From Coccinella septempunctata (Eukaryota; Arthropoda; Insecta; Coleoptera; Coccinellidae): a stretch of DNA of 64,000 bases. The stretch is from NCBI RefSeq assembly GCF_907165205.1, contig NC_058196.1:4258501-4322500 (forward strand), written 5' to 3'. This document shows positions 20,668-33,279 of the stretch, in pieces (position 1 is the stretch's first letter; each line of letters begins with the position of its first letter). The notes beneath the pieces were generated by a model. It was not told the origin of the DNA, did no database searches, and worked only from the letters and a program-made list of their open reading frames with translations. Made by a program: the position numbers and the translations under genes.

Positions 20668-23600
20668 TTCTCTGAATTTCAGGATTTTCATAATTTTCAA
20701 TAGAGAATTACTCAATTTTTTCGGAACGTTACTGTAACCATTTCTATACTTATATATCTGCAGTATTTTCTTCGATTGAGACCATTTCAAATTTTAACGT
20801 ATGATTTCATAATTGTGATTCAAAATTTCCAACAATTATAAAATTTCAATTCTGACTTTATTCATTTTATTTACCTTTGGCATTCATAAGACTGTTTTTC
20901 CATTTAATGCTTGTGGACTTTGAGTAGTTGAACATCTACACGGTTCTTCAAAATTACATGCAGAATCAAAATAACCCGAAAACATTATTCCTCTTCAAGA
21001 ATATTGATTTTTCGTGAGGTAATATGCTTTCGACGAATGAAATAGAATGTTCTCGAAACTCCAGGTAAAAACCTGATCGAAAGTTAATGCGTTTTCTCAA
21101 AATTCTGCATCCCTACTCTTTCACTAGATAACGTCATGTTCTGAAATTCTATTCAGTATAACTCTGTTCGCTCTTTTGAGAGGTTGAAAATCTCGGCGAA
21201 TTCCTCAGTGTCTTCTCGATCATTGGCAAAATTGTGTGAATTTTTTCATTCAGAATACCGTATCGATAAAATTTGAAAATGAGGTCAACTAATGATTGGT
21301 ACGAGAAGTTGATGTAAGTAGTGTATATTCAGCATGACTTCGAATTAATTAGTGTAGAAAAAGTTGTTAACATCAAAATATTTTTCATTCAATCAAGTCT
21401 CCAGAGAATTTCAGGTTTCTTATATTTCCCACTAATCAATTTTTGAATCTGTTTGAATAGCCACTCTAACCCCGTACTAATTCAATACAGTTGCAGAATT
21501 GATAATCTTTCCGTTAAAAATATTTCTCCACTCATCCTATTGTTTCAAAATTGTGATTCAATATTTTCAACCCTTCAATAATCAATTATACTCTTTCCCC
21601 GTTTTGTTTGCGTCTTGAGATATGGAACAGGCTTATTTCTTTCATTTTTGTGGACTTTGAGTAGCAGAAAATCATTTCGGTTCTTCAAAATTACATGCAT
21701 ATTCAAAATAACAAATAATCATGATACCGTTTCGCGAGAATAGAATTTCAGCAAAGTATTATTCTTTTGAAAAATAGGATAGAATGTTGTCGAAATTCTA
21801 GATTAAATTTGCATTATTGATTTCCTTTTCAATTGAGAACCTTCCAAATCCTATCGTTCGGTTTCTCAATTGTGATTCAATATTTCAATTATCTTTTTTC
21901 TTTTTGCTCTTAGAAATGAAAGTTTTTTTTTCATTCATTCTTGTGATATTTGAATGGTTAACATAATTGCAGTTTTTAGAAATTACATGAAGAATCGAAA
22001 TAACAAATGAGCATGATACAGTTTCACGAATTTAGACTTTTAGCAAAGTATTGTTCTTTTGAAAAATATGATAGAATGTTCTCGAAATTCCAGGTAGAAA
22101 CCTGACCGTTAGTTAATGCGTGCTCTCAAAATTCTGAATCCCTACTCTTTTAGTAGATAACGTTCTATTCAGTATAACACTGTTCGCTCTTTTGAGAAGT
22201 TGAAAATTTCGGCGTATTCCTTAGTGTCTTCTAGATCATTGGCAAAGTTTTGTGAATCTTTTCATTCAGAATACCGTATCGATAAAATTTGAAAATGATG
22301 TTAACTAATGATTGGTACGAGAAGTTGATGTAAGTAGTGTATATTCAGCATGACTTCGAATTAGTTAGTGTAGAAAAAGTTGTTAACATCAAAATATTTT
22401 TCATTCAATCAAGTCTCCAGAGAATTTCAGGTTTCTTATATTTCCCACTAATCAATTTTTGAATCTTTTTGAATAGCCACTCTAACCCCGTACTAATTCA
22501 ATACATTTGCAGAATTGATATTCTTTCCGTTAAAAATATTTCTCCACTCATCCTATTGTTTCAAAATTGTGATTCAATATTTTCAACCCTTCAATAATCA
22601 ATTATACTCTTTCCCCGTTTTGTTTGCGTCTTGAGATATGAAACAGGCTTATTTCTTTCATTTTTGTGGACTTTGAGTAGCAGAAAATCATTTCGGTTCT
22701 TCAAAATTACATGCATATTCAAAATAACAAATAATCATGATACCGTTTCGCGAGAATAGAATTTCAGCAAAGTATTATTCTTTTGAAAAATAGGAAAGAA
22801 TGTTGTCGAAATTCTAGATTAAATTTGCATAATTGATTTCCTTTTCAATTGAGAATCTTCCAAAACCTATCGTTCGGTTTCTCAATTGTGATTCAATATT
22901 TTCAATATTTCAATTATCTTTTTTCTTTTTGCTCTTAGGAATGAAAGTTTTTTTTTCATTTATTCTTGTGATATTTGAATGGTTAACATAATTGCAGTTT
23001 TTAGAAATTACATGAAGAATCGAAATAACAAATGATCATGATACAGTTTCACGAATTTAGACTTTTAGCAAAGTATTGTTCTTTTGAAAAATATGATAGA
23101 ATGTTCTCGAAATTCCAGGTAGAAACCTGACCGTTAGTTAATGCGTGCTCTCAAAATTCTGCATCCCTACTCTTTTAGTAGATAACGTTCTATTCAGTAT
23201 AACACTGTTCGCTCTTTTGAGAAGTTGAAAATTTCGGCGTATTCCTTAGTGTCTTCTAGATCATTGGCAAAGTTTTGTGAATCTTTTCATTCACAATACC
23301 GTATCGATAAAATTTGAAAATGAAGTTAACTAATGATTGGTACGAGAAGCTGATGTAAGTAGTGTATATTCAGAATGACTTCGAATTAGTTAGTGTAGAA
23401 AAAGTTAATAACATCAAGATATTTTTCATTTAATCAAGTCTCCAGTGAATTTCAGGTTTCTTATATTTCTCACTAATCAATTTTTAAATTTTTTTGAATA
23501 GCCACTCTAACCTCGTACTAATTCAATACATTTGCTGAATTGATTCTTTTCGTTGAAAATATTTCTCCACTCATCGCATGGTTTCAAAATTGTGATTCAA

Positions 23601-25910
23601 TGTTTTCAACCCTTCAATAATCAAATAAACTGTTTCTTCCTTTTGTTTGGGTTTTGAAATATAAAACAGGCTTATTTCTTTCATTTTTGTGGACTTTGAC
23701 TAGCAGAAAATCATTTCGGTTCTTCAAAATTACATGCATATTCAAAATAACAAACAATTATGATACCGTTTCGCGAGAATAGAATTTTAGCAAAGTATTA
23801 TTCTTTTGAAAAATAGGATAGAATTTACTCGAAATTCTAGGTTAAATTTGCATTATTGATTTCCTTTTCAATTGAGAACATTCCAAAACCTATCGTTCGG
23901 TTTCTCAATTGTGATTCAATATTTTCAATATTTCAATTATCTTTTTTTCTTTTTGCTTATCCAAATATAAATTTTTTTTTCATTCATTCTTTTGATCTTT
24001 GAATATTAAACATGATTTCAGTTTCTTAAAATTACATGAAGAATCGAAATAACAAATAATCATGATACAGTTTCACGAATATAGACTTTTAGCAAAATAT
24101 CATTATTTCGAAAAAAAAAAGATAGAATGTTCTCGAAACTCCAGGTAGAAACCTGACCGATAGTTAATGAGTTTTCTCAAAATTCGGCATCCCTACTCTT
24201 TTAGTAGATAAAGTTCTATTCAGTATAACTCTGTTCGCTCTTTTGAGAAGTTGAAAATTTTGGCGAAATCCTTAGTGTCTTCTAGATCATTGACAAAGTT
24301 TTGTGAATTTTTTCATTCAGAATACCGTATCGATAAAATTCGAAAATGAAGTTAACTAATAATTGGTACAAGGAGTTGATGTAAGTAGTGTATATTCAGC
24401 ATAACATCGAAATATTTTTCATTTAATCAAGTCTCCATTGAATTTCAGGTTTCTTATATTTCCCACTAATCACTTTTTAAATTTTTTTGAATAGCCACTC
24501 TAACCCCGTACTAATTCAATACATTTGCAGAATTGATATTCTTTTCGTTGAAAATATTTCTCCACTTATCGTATTGTTTCAAAATTTTGATTCGATATTT
24601 TCAACCCTTCAATAATCAAATAAACTGTTTCTTCTTTTTGTTTGCGTTTTGAAATATAAAACAGGCTTATTTCTTTCATTTTTGTGGACTTTGACTAGCA
24701 GAAAATCATTTCGGTTCCTCAAAATTACATGCATATTCAAAATAACAAATAATCATGATACCGTTTCGTGAGAATTACATTACATTACTTAGATTATAAA
24801 CTTTTAGCAGAGTATTAATCTTTCGAAAAATAAGATAGAATGTTCTCGGAATTCTAGGTTGAATTTGCATAAACGATTTCCTTTTCAATTGAGAACATAT
24901 CGAAACTTATCCTATGGTTTCTTAATTGTGATTAGATATTTCCAACTTATTCAATATTTCAATTATCACTTTCTTTTCTCTTTTGGCTCTTCCAAATATA
25001 ATTTTTTTTCATTCATTCGTGTGAACTTTGAATGGTTTACATTTTTTTAGTTTTTCAAAATTACATGCAGAATCAAAATAGCCAAGGATCATTATACTGT
25101 TTCACGAATATGGATTTTTTGCGAAATATTATTGTTTTGAAAATAAGATGGAATATCTTTTAATTTCCCAGTTGAATTTGCAGTTTCGTATCTTTTGAAC
25201 TAAGGAACATCTAAAAATCTCAAGGTATGGTTTCTCAATTGTGATTCAGTATTTTCAACTCATTCAATATTTCAATTATCACTTCCTCCTTTTGCTCTTC
25301 CAAATATGAATTTTTTTTTCATTCATTCTTGTGATCTTTGAATAGTTAACATAATTTTAGTTTCTCAAAATTACAAGCAGAATCAAAATAACAAATAATC
25401 ATGTTACAGTTTCACGAATTTAGACTTTTAGCAAAGTATTATTCTTTTGAAGAATATGATAGAATGTTCTTGAAATTCCAGGTAGAAACCTGATCGATAG
25501 TTAATGCGTTCTCTCAATATTCTGCATCCCTACTTTTTTACTAAATAAAGTTCAGAAATTTTATTCAGTATAATTCTTCCGAATAAAAATTTTTTTTTCA
25601 TTCATTCTTGTGAACTTTGAATAGTTATAATTTCTGGTTTTCGAAATGACATGCAGAATTAAAATAACCAAAAATCATTATACTGTTTCACAAATATATA
25701 TTTTTCGCGAAATATCATTTTTTTGAATATAAGATGGAATGTCCTCTAAATTCCCAGTTGAATTTGCAGTTTTGTATCTCTTAAACTCAGAAACATCTAA
25801 AAAACTCAAGGTATGGTTGCATAATTGTGATTCAATATTTTCAACAATTCTGATATTCCAATCATCACATTCTTCATCTTGTTTGCTTTTCTAACTATAG
25901 AGCTGTTTTC
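20668..25910. repeat. AT-rich satellite array, five ~1.03 kb monomers (unit 2)
   Basis: The palindromic landmark's GTA occurs at 21065, 22094, 23119, 24145 and 25482, giving spacings of 1029, 1025, 1026 and 1337. The second and third monomers are close copies of each other and correspond to a single monomer in unit 1, which indicates gain or loss by unequal exchange. No gene is seen. Confidence 0.9.
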
Positions 25911-26251
25911 AATAGGATACATTTAAAAACATATCATAATGTCTCATAGTTCTTATTCAATCTGAATGACTGACTCTCCTCTGAACACGAGTTTTTGGAC
26001 TGCTGCTTGATATCGAACTAATTGATAACGGTAGTGATATAATGAAGTAGATCATGGATTACCACTTCGAGGTCAAAAAATAGACGAGATCCGATCAAGT
26101 TTGCGACACCGATGATGAAATTCGATTCTCGCTGAATTCCTTATTTTTGTGCCTATCTCCTTTTTACGTACATCAATTTTTTGTTGCTCTTTGTATTGTT
26201 TGGCAGTCATGTACCTGTTGAGCCTAATATTAACCCATTCGTTATTTACAG

Positions 26252-29200
26252 GGAACGCCGGCGGGAGCAGGAAAAACAGTTGAGAGCCAGGATGCAAGAA
26301 AATACGGGAGGTACACCACTAGTGCTTCCCCCCCTCTTCGGAAATCCAGTTAAGGTGAGCTTTGAACCATTTATTACATATTTTTACAAATAACCACTGA
26401 TGTGCTTTCGAAAAGTTTATTGTGTTTTTCGATGAGTCCTATCAGTTTCAAGTACCCTTAGTGATATATTCCAGGGTGTTAGTATTATCACCTTCTAGGA
26501 AGAACTGCTCACATCAGGATAAAAACAGAAAGAGCTGTTGATGTATTTACCGTCTGATCTCTCACCTTCTTGAAATGTGACCCAGTCTCACAACGGCCCC
26601 TGTAGTATGTATCAGTATGAACAACCTGTATATTTTCATACGTGAGACGGCAAGGCCTGTGAAACCTTACATCATTATTAGAACGTGCCTCAGATAGATA
26701 GAATTGATCTTGAAATCACACGTAATCGATATCTGTATGTTTATAACCATTGTCATTCATATTTATCAATTCATGATGTATTATAAACACAACCCGTAAA
26801 CAATGTATAAATAATATATAGCATTTGGCTAAGGAGGATTCATTCAGTGTGTGTATTCATTCATAATTGAATTACATCATACAGTTGTCAATTCTATAGT
26901 CTGTGCTCCGTTCAACATGTCTTAAGAAATAAACACCTTTGATGAGTCTGCCGAACATTATTCGTCATCCCTCCACCGCATAGACGATTAGCCGAACCTA
27001 CCCTAGTTGGGTACATCACATGGCGATCCTGCCAGTCGTATGCGGTTAGAGGTCCATATGGTTTTGACTGAGTGTTCGTAACCAAGCCAAGATGGGATTG
27101 AAACGAGAGCCGACACTAAATTAATGAAGAACGCACTACGAACTGCCGAGATGAAAGTGCTCAGAAACGTCCTAGGCCTCACATTACGAGACAGAAGGAG
27201 AAACGAAGAAATTCGAAGGGAATTTGATGTTCCGGATATAGTCCGATGGGGTCGCAATAGGAGAAGGGCATGGAATGCCCACGTGGAAAGAATGGGCGAG
27301 GAAAGAATTGCGAAGATTGCGAGAGACGGAACACCGGGAACATGCCGACCGTTGGGAAGACCACTGCTGGAGAGACTCATGGACATCCATCTCTCAGGAG
27401 TCATAATTGGAAAATACAAGCCGCAGACTTAAAATATGGGGAAGAAGAAGAAGCTATGTCAGGTTTAAATTACGATTCATGTTTTATTTATTTAGATGAT
27501 TTAATAATCTTTGGACATTCGTTGCTTATCACGCAAAGGAAAAATTTTTCAATGGACGGAAGATTGCGAAAAATCATTTCAAACCTTAAGGCAAGTCCTT
27601 CGGACAGCACCTATTCTACAATATCCAGATTTTTCAGAGAATAACGAATTCATTCTAAGAACGGATGCTAGTGAATTTGCATTAGGTTCAGTTTTATCAA
27701 ATTCTAATGACCATCCAATAGCCTTTGCTTCACGAAGTTTGAATCCAGCAGAAAAGAACTATTCTACAATTGAAAAAGAGCTCTTAGCAATAGTTTGGTC
27801 AGTCAAACATTTCAGACCTTATTTGTATGGACGGAAATTTAAAATCTTAACAGATCACCGACCACTGATTTATTTGTTCAGTATGACCAATCCATCTAGT
27901 CGATTAACCAAATTCCGTTTGATTTTAGAAGAATATGACTTCACGGTTCATTATGTAAAAGGTTCAGAAAATGTAACAGCAGATGCCTTATCGCGTATCA
28001 AAATAGATTCAGCAGAACTCAATGAAATGACGAACGGTATAGTTGGAAATATATGCGTCATGACGAGATCTCGAACTAAAAATGAAGTAGGTTCTAATCA
28101 ACATGAGACGAATGCCTCCGATGGCAAAAGGATTGATCACCCTGTTGTTGTCGAAGTTTTAAAACGTCCAGCGAAAAGTTTTGAGTTAAGACCAATTTCA
28201 GAAAAAGAATTTCATAATTTGAAAAATCAACATTTAGAGGATTACAATGAGAATTTAATATATAATGTGAATTCACAAATTATTTTCATTAACCAGGATA
28301 TCCGATCAGCGTACGACTTAGGTACATCGTTGAGGAAACTGGAAAACTTATGCGCAGAAAATAATATATTAGAATTGTACCTCATAAAGCTAGCTACTAA
28401 TAAAAAATTTTTGAATATGTTGACAAATTATAAGAATGAAATTCTAGGAACATCCTTAAAGATTAATATAATAAGAGATGTAACGCGAATCGAAGACAGA
28501 GAATTAAGGCAAATAATTCTGAACGATTTTCACATGCTTCCAACCGGTGGACATGCAGGTATCGAACGCATGTTCAACAATATCAAAAGAGAGTATTTCT
28601 GGAATGGCTTAAGATCTAATGTTGAAAAATTTGTAAAGAAGTGTGATGATTGTCAACGTCATAAACATTCTTTACCTAGAAAAGAACCTTTGACAATCAC
28701 TACCACAGCTTCGTCTGCCTTTCAGAAAATTTTTCTAGATCTCGTAGGTCCATTACCTATAGATATCGAAAATAACAAATATATACTCACAATTCAATGC
28801 GACTTAACCAAATTTGTAGAGTGTTACCCACTACCAAACAAAGAAGCAGAAACAGTTTCGAAATCTTTTATTCAAAACTTTGTTTTAAGATATGGTATAC
28901 CTTCTGAAGTTGTTACAGACCAAGGCACTGAATTCTTATCAAGAATATTTAGTGAATCGTGTGATTTGCTCAAAATTAAGCAATTCAATTCAACAGCTTA
29001 TCACCACGAAACACTAGGTGCGCTCGAAAATTCGCATAAACACTTAGGAGCTTTCCTTCGTATGCACGCAGCTAAGGAAAGTAACAACTGGAGTAATTGG
29101 GTTCCGTATTGGTGCTTTTCATATAACAATACCGTTAACTCTTCAACTCGCTATACTCCGTACGAATTAGTTTTCGGAAAACCTAGTAGATTGCCACAAA

Positions 29201-32200
29201 ATTTAAAAAACCAAATAGATCCAATCTACAATTTTGACAACTATCCGCTTGAACTAAAATATAGGTTGCAAACGGCATGGAAAGATGCTAGAGAAAACTT
29301 GGTAAAGACAAAATTGAAGAGAAAAGAGAGTTTCGACAGGAAATGTAACGAAATAAACTATAAAGTAGGAGATAAGGTGCTCTTGAATAATAAGAACATT
29401 GACAATAAACTTGACCCCTTATTTAACGGTCCCTACGAAATAGTGGAAGTGCGAAACCCGAACATTATTGTGAAAACGGCCAACAACAAACTCAAAGAAG
29501 TGCACAAGAACAGAGTGAAACCGTATTTCTCATAACTAGTAATAATTACTAATCAGTGATTAGAATTAAGAATTAGATTAGGATATTAACGTATTTAACT
29601 TTGTAGATTTAAGACCCATTGAGACTGTGATATGTAATATATATAGTTATTAAGTTAAGGAAAAAAAAAAAAAAAATTTTTTCATTTTTGTATAGAAAAA
29701 TTTTTTTTTTCTCACAAAGAGGGAAGGTGTAGTATGTATCAGTATGAACAACCTGTATATTTTCATACGTGAGACGGCAAGGCCTGTGAAACCTTACATC
29801 ATTATTAGAACGTGCCTCAGATAGATAGAATTGATCTTGAAATCACACGTAATCGATATCTGTATGTTTATAACCATTGTCATTCATATTTATCAATTCA
29901 TGATGTATTATAAACACAACCCGTAAACAATGTATAAATAATATATAGCATTTGGCTAAGGAAGATTCATTCAGTGTGTATATTCATTCATAATTGAATT
30001 ACATCATACAGTTGTCAATTCTATAGTCTGTGCTCCGTTCAACATGTCTTAAGAAATAAACACCTTTGATGAGTCTGCCGAACATTATTCGTCATCCCTC
30101 CACCGCATAGACGATTAGCCGAACCTACCCTAGTTGGGTACATCACACCCCTTATGAAATCATCTTTCCGTGCATATTTCAATACCCAATCGAAAGTGTA
30201 TTTTTCAGAATGTCAAAACAAATACCCACGTATTTCTCATGACCAATTTCCACACATTATATCGATCCATTTTCCACAAGCACGAAAGGTTCTGTGAAAT
30301 GCAAAAAAAGAGATTCAGAACATCTTAGCGCCCATCAGATGGTATCCAATTTGAATATAAAATGGGCCTATGACCCACAATCCGGGATTGGGGATTCTTA
30401 AACGCACCTTTTTTAGTTTCGATCCGCCAGTCAGTATTTGTTCTATGATCTTTCCCTATAGATTAATCACAATATTTTAGAAGTGATATTTTATGTAGAC
30501 ATAATGATATGGATCTCTAAGCCCCAACATTATTTCCTGGAGTCCTCGCGTATAAATCCCCCCATTTTAATTTTTTCGACAACTTCGAAACTTTACAATA
30601 TCATAACATCTTCGATAATGAAATGATAATTCAAAACTGTATGAGTCATTATAATTTTGAAAAATTATCCTAGTAGCCTTGCTTTAATCATCTTTCAACT
30701 GATCTCAATTTTTTTTAATTTTTCTCAGGTTCCTACAAATAAGAATGACCCGTTGGTGAAAAGAATTAACGGCGTACTGGGAGAGTATAGCAGGGCCAAG
30801 CATTTATTCGATGGGAAGAAGGTCTTGATCCAGCCTGGTTTCACCACTCTATATGCGGTGCAACCGAGAACACACATGCCACCCCATCAGCCAGCAAACA
30901 GGTAATTAAATGTAGAATTCACAAGACCCTTACTGACATTGAGATGTGTCTCAACAACGCTATTTTTCCAACTTATTTCAAATACTTGTCAGGATTGATC
31001 GGTAGAATGTCACTGCTTAATTTTTGTGACGAGCATTATGAAGATGTTATCCTTGACTTCAGTCAAGGAAGATTCAAATCATCTTGATGCACATTTTATC
31101 GTGCAACGCGTCATATCTCAATGTGCAGCCCTTTTTGAAATACCCAAACTTTTACTGAACTACTTTATATAAACAGAATACTAATCAATATTTTTCCTTG
31201 CAGACCAACTTCTGTTGAAGCCAGGCACGAGTTGATGAAGAAAAATAACCACCACCATCCTGGCTTTCATTTTATGCCCGAGAAGAAACCGATTCAACAC
31301 AGGCCAGTCGACAGCAGGCCACACGAAAGCGGCCCTTTTCAGGGCCACCAGGTCAGGCAAATCAACAAAAACAACTACGAACATAGCGGAAACGGCGCAT
31401 ATCAACAAATGATGCGTCGTCCTATGGCCATGGGTCGTCCTACTGCTTATCGAATGACCCGTCCAGCCGGCCCCGTATCGAACCAACAAAGGCCCTTCGA
31501 CATCAGACCCCACGAACGCGGCCCTTATCAGGGCCACAAGAATAGGCAAATTAACTACAACTATGCCGCCTACAAACAGAAAGTAAATGGTCTATCTCCA
31601 CTAATAATGCGTCGTCCTATGACCATGGGTGATCCTAGTCATAATCAAGTGAGGCGTACAGCCGTTCCTGTACCGGTAAGTATGAAACACCAGTTCTTCT
31701 AAAAATTATGCCTCGCTGTGAAATACGAGCTGAAAGATTTTGGATTTATTTAAATTATTCTATTGCCTTCGTAATTCGACGTACAGCATGTATTATCCTC
31801 TCAGCATTTCCATCCAATAAACGTTCTGAGTGGTAAATAAGTGAACTCTTGTCAACTCCAGACTCTTTCAAAAATCGTAGTAAATTTCATTATCGAAACG
31901 AGGTATCCTTAATACTTACACATGATTTTTATTTTACAGGACAGAAAAACTCTACTTCACCAGAGTCCAGCTTCCTCGAACTTCGAAGTAGACAGGGCTC
32001 TGAAGGAAATGATCATTATGAAAGCAAAACTTTCGCCTATTGTTCCCATTTCGGGGTTGGATATTAACAAAAAAAAATTTATCTTCCATCATCCTAAGGC
32101 AACGGTGAGTTTGATAAGATATTTTTTTCCTATTTCAATCCTACATTTTTTTCATATTGATAGGGAGTAAAAGAAACCACACATCGATCAACACTAATTC

Positions 32201-33116
32201 CTTTTTTCAATTTCAGCTATCAGAGATGCCCCTTTGTAAAGGTTCCTCTACCCCGAGTAAGTACAAATAATTTATCTCCACATTTACGCTCCCAACATTC
32301 AACTCATCTGAGAAACTAAAATTTCTTTCGAAACCAAATTTCTCTGATTTGTCTTTGCAATGAAATTTCAACGTATACACACAGACTTCATTTCAAATCT
32401 TGAGTCAAAATTCAGGGACGTCGAACGGAACATGAAAATCGCCAATCACGTGATAAAATTGAAATACAATATCACAGGAAGCCTGAATGGAAATCCGCGA
32501 ACGGGCAGTTTTCAGCCGATGTGATGGTTCTAAATAACCTGATTTTCATTCGAAAACTTGTTCGTTTTCACTTGCGAAAATTTTAGGGAATTCGATTTTT
32601 TGGCGGGGTCTTTCAGCTTGTTGAAACTTTTTGTTTCGTTAAGGTCCATTTTTTCATATATGATGAGATTTTAAGGAATCTGAACTACTGAATTTCTTTA
32701 TCATTTGGCCGACGTTTCGGACATTATTCAGCTCCTTCTCAAGGCTACAATGTAAATTGATATGAAATGTATTGTCGAAGTATTGCACATAATGCTGCTC
32801 AGAACTTTAACTAGGAAAACTTCTGATCACCTATGAGGTAATTGGTTGCGAGAATAGATCTAGACCTTGCTGGCTTTCACCAAAATTCGAAATTTTTATC
32901 TAGTAACCATTATTTTTCCTTTTCAGAACAGAATGAAAAACTTTCCGATCAAACCTTGCACAACATCTCTGGGACATCAGCGTAAGTAACTCTCCGTCAA
33001 ACGCTTTCGAACCGCATTCCAAACCGTAGATTCGCATTCAACTAATCCTTAATTTCTCCTCCAGCGATCTCAGAATAAAATTGGAGTTGTCCGATATCAG
33101 CGACGACGAGGAATAA
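26252..33116 (+). CDS. AF4/FMR2 (Lilliputian/AFF)-like short protein, exons A-G (unit 2)
   Basis: Exons: A 26252-26354, B 30729-30901, C 31204-31675, D 31940-32104, E 32217-32256, F 32927-32981, G 33065-33116 (TAA 33114-33116). All introns are GT-AG and the phases match, giving 352 codons from a split first codon. AFF proteins scaffold P-TEFb and ELL in transcription elongation complexes in the nucleus. Matching blocks are ERRREQEKQL and PLFGNPVKV (exon A), RINGVLGEYSRAKHLFD (exon B), VDRALKEM plus KFIFHHPK (exon D) and LSDISDDEE (exon G). Exon C is His/Arg/Pro-rich with an internal duplication. The intron between A and B is split by the LTR element at 26601-30147. The start codon exon is not visible; the frame upstream of exon A has no ATG before a TGA. 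The C-terminal two thirds of a normal AFF protein are absent. Whether it is expressed is unknown. Confidence 0.6.
26597..26600. repeat. Target site duplication, left (CCCC)
   Basis: CCCC directly before the 5' LTR, repeated at 30148-30151 after the 3' LTR. The other units have a single CGGCCCCTTATG here, so this is a 4-base duplication made on insertion. Confidence 0.85.
26601..27020 (+). repeat. 5' LTR
   Basis: 420 bases, starting TGTAGTATG and ending GTACATCACA. It contains a TATAAATA box at 26806-26813 and an AATAAA signal at 26928-26933, a plausible U3/R/U5 layout. It differs from the 3' LTR at two positions, about 26836 and 26853. Confidence 0.93.
26806..26813 (+). promoter_or_regulatory. 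TATA box in 5' LTR
   Basis: TATAAATA about 115 bases before the LTR's AATAAA, where a retrotransposon promoter is expected. The same box is in the 3' LTR. Activity is inferred only. Confidence 0.4.
27021..27035 (+). promoter_or_regulatory. Primer binding site
   Basis: TGGCGATCCTGCCAG follows the 5' LTR without a gap. It begins with TGG, complementary to the CCA end of a tRNA, as in most LTR elements. The priming tRNA was not identified. Confidence 0.6.
27055..27450 (+). pseudogene. 3' end of a different non-LTR element captured inside the LTR element
   Basis: The frame 27124-27432 encodes LRTAEMKVLRNVLGLTLRD, then RRRNEEIRREFDV and AWNAHVERMGEERIAKIA. This is the characteristic C-terminal tail of arthropod LINE reverse transcriptases (normally TAEMKFLR, DRKRNEEIR, W-GHVERM). 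Upstream, a decayed YG-D-V-TK segment continues it leftwards. The segment ends in a GAAGAAGAAGAAG run typical of such LINE 3' ends, directly before gypsy reverse transcriptase sequence resumes. It resembles neither of the two non-LTR elements elsewhere in this window. It sits where gag and protease should be. Confidence 0.75.
27456..29535 (+). pseudogene. Ty3/gypsy pol fragment: reverse transcriptase remnant, RNase H, integrase
   Basis: A short remnant with the polymerase active site (FIYLDDLIIFG, YLDD at 27489-27500) is joined by an internal deletion and frame change to a long open frame, 27511-29535, which has no ATG near its start. That frame begins at the RT-RNase H connection (FQWTEDCEKSF). 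It continues with RNase H (LRTDASEFALGSVLSN, EKELLAIVW, LTDHRPL) and integrase with a His/Cys zinc finger (GGHAGIERMF, CDDCQRHK). The D,D-35-E core follows (FLDLVGPLP, VVTDQGTEF, GALENSH), and a GPY/F-type end (FNGPYEIVEV). RNase H and integrase look intact; gag, protease and most of the reverse transcriptase are missing, so the copy is non-autonomous. Confidence 0.9.
29536..29714. other. LTR element 3' untranslated segment
   Basis: AT-rich, with long A and T runs around 29660-29711 and no ORF. I see no env gene or other feature here. Confidence 0.6.
29715..29727 (+). promoter_or_regulatory. Polypurine tract
   Basis: A purine-rich run, AAAGAGGGAAGG, ends exactly at the 3' LTR start. It is the expected primer for plus-strand synthesis. 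Confidence 0.7.
29728..30147 (+). repeat. 3' LTR
   Basis: 420 bases, same ends as the 5' LTR and two substitutions from it. Followed by the CCCC target duplication at 30148-30151. Confidence 0.93.
31295..31636 (+). repeat. Internal duplication within AFF-like exon C
   Basis: Two direct repeats of about 50 codons in exon C: 31295-31441 (QHRPVDSRPHESGPFQGH ... RRPMAMGRP) and 31484-31636 (QQRPFDIRPHERGPYQGH ... RRPMTMGDP). The shared core is RP-D-RPHE-GP-QGH--RQIN and MRRPM-MG-P. The same pair is at 11896-12042 and 12085-12237 in unit 1 and at equivalent places in units 3 and 4. The duplication is therefore older than the segmental amplification. Confidence 0.85.
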
Positions 33117-33273
33117 GACCATTCTGTAGTGAAAAGAACGCTGTCTAACATAACGGCGATACCACCCGCCAATCACATGGACGTCATCCCGCAAATCCTG
33201 AAGGACTATCTTGAGAGAGTCAGCGCCCAAAGCAGCAGATTTTTCAGTGCCCATACTCTGTTATAATTATTCA

Positions 33274-33279
33274 AATAAA
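33274..33279 (+). terminator. Poly(A) signal AATAAA of AFF-like gene (unit 2)
   Basis: Same AATAAATAAATAA motif as in unit 1, about 160 bases past the TAA stop. Confidence 0.5.

Larger units (their letters stand above)
26601..30147 (+). mobile_element. Ty3/gypsy-type LTR retrotransposon, internally rearranged (unit 2 only)
   Basis: A 3547-base element absent from units 1, 3 and 4, with TG...CA LTRs of 420 bases at each end and a CCCC target duplication. Inside are a primer binding site, a fragment of an unrelated non-LTR element in place of gag, protease and most of the reverse transcriptase, then the end of reverse transcriptase, RNase H, integrase and a polypurine tract. No env-like ORF is seen. 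The near-identical LTRs show a recent insertion after the unit duplication. Confidence 0.93.
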
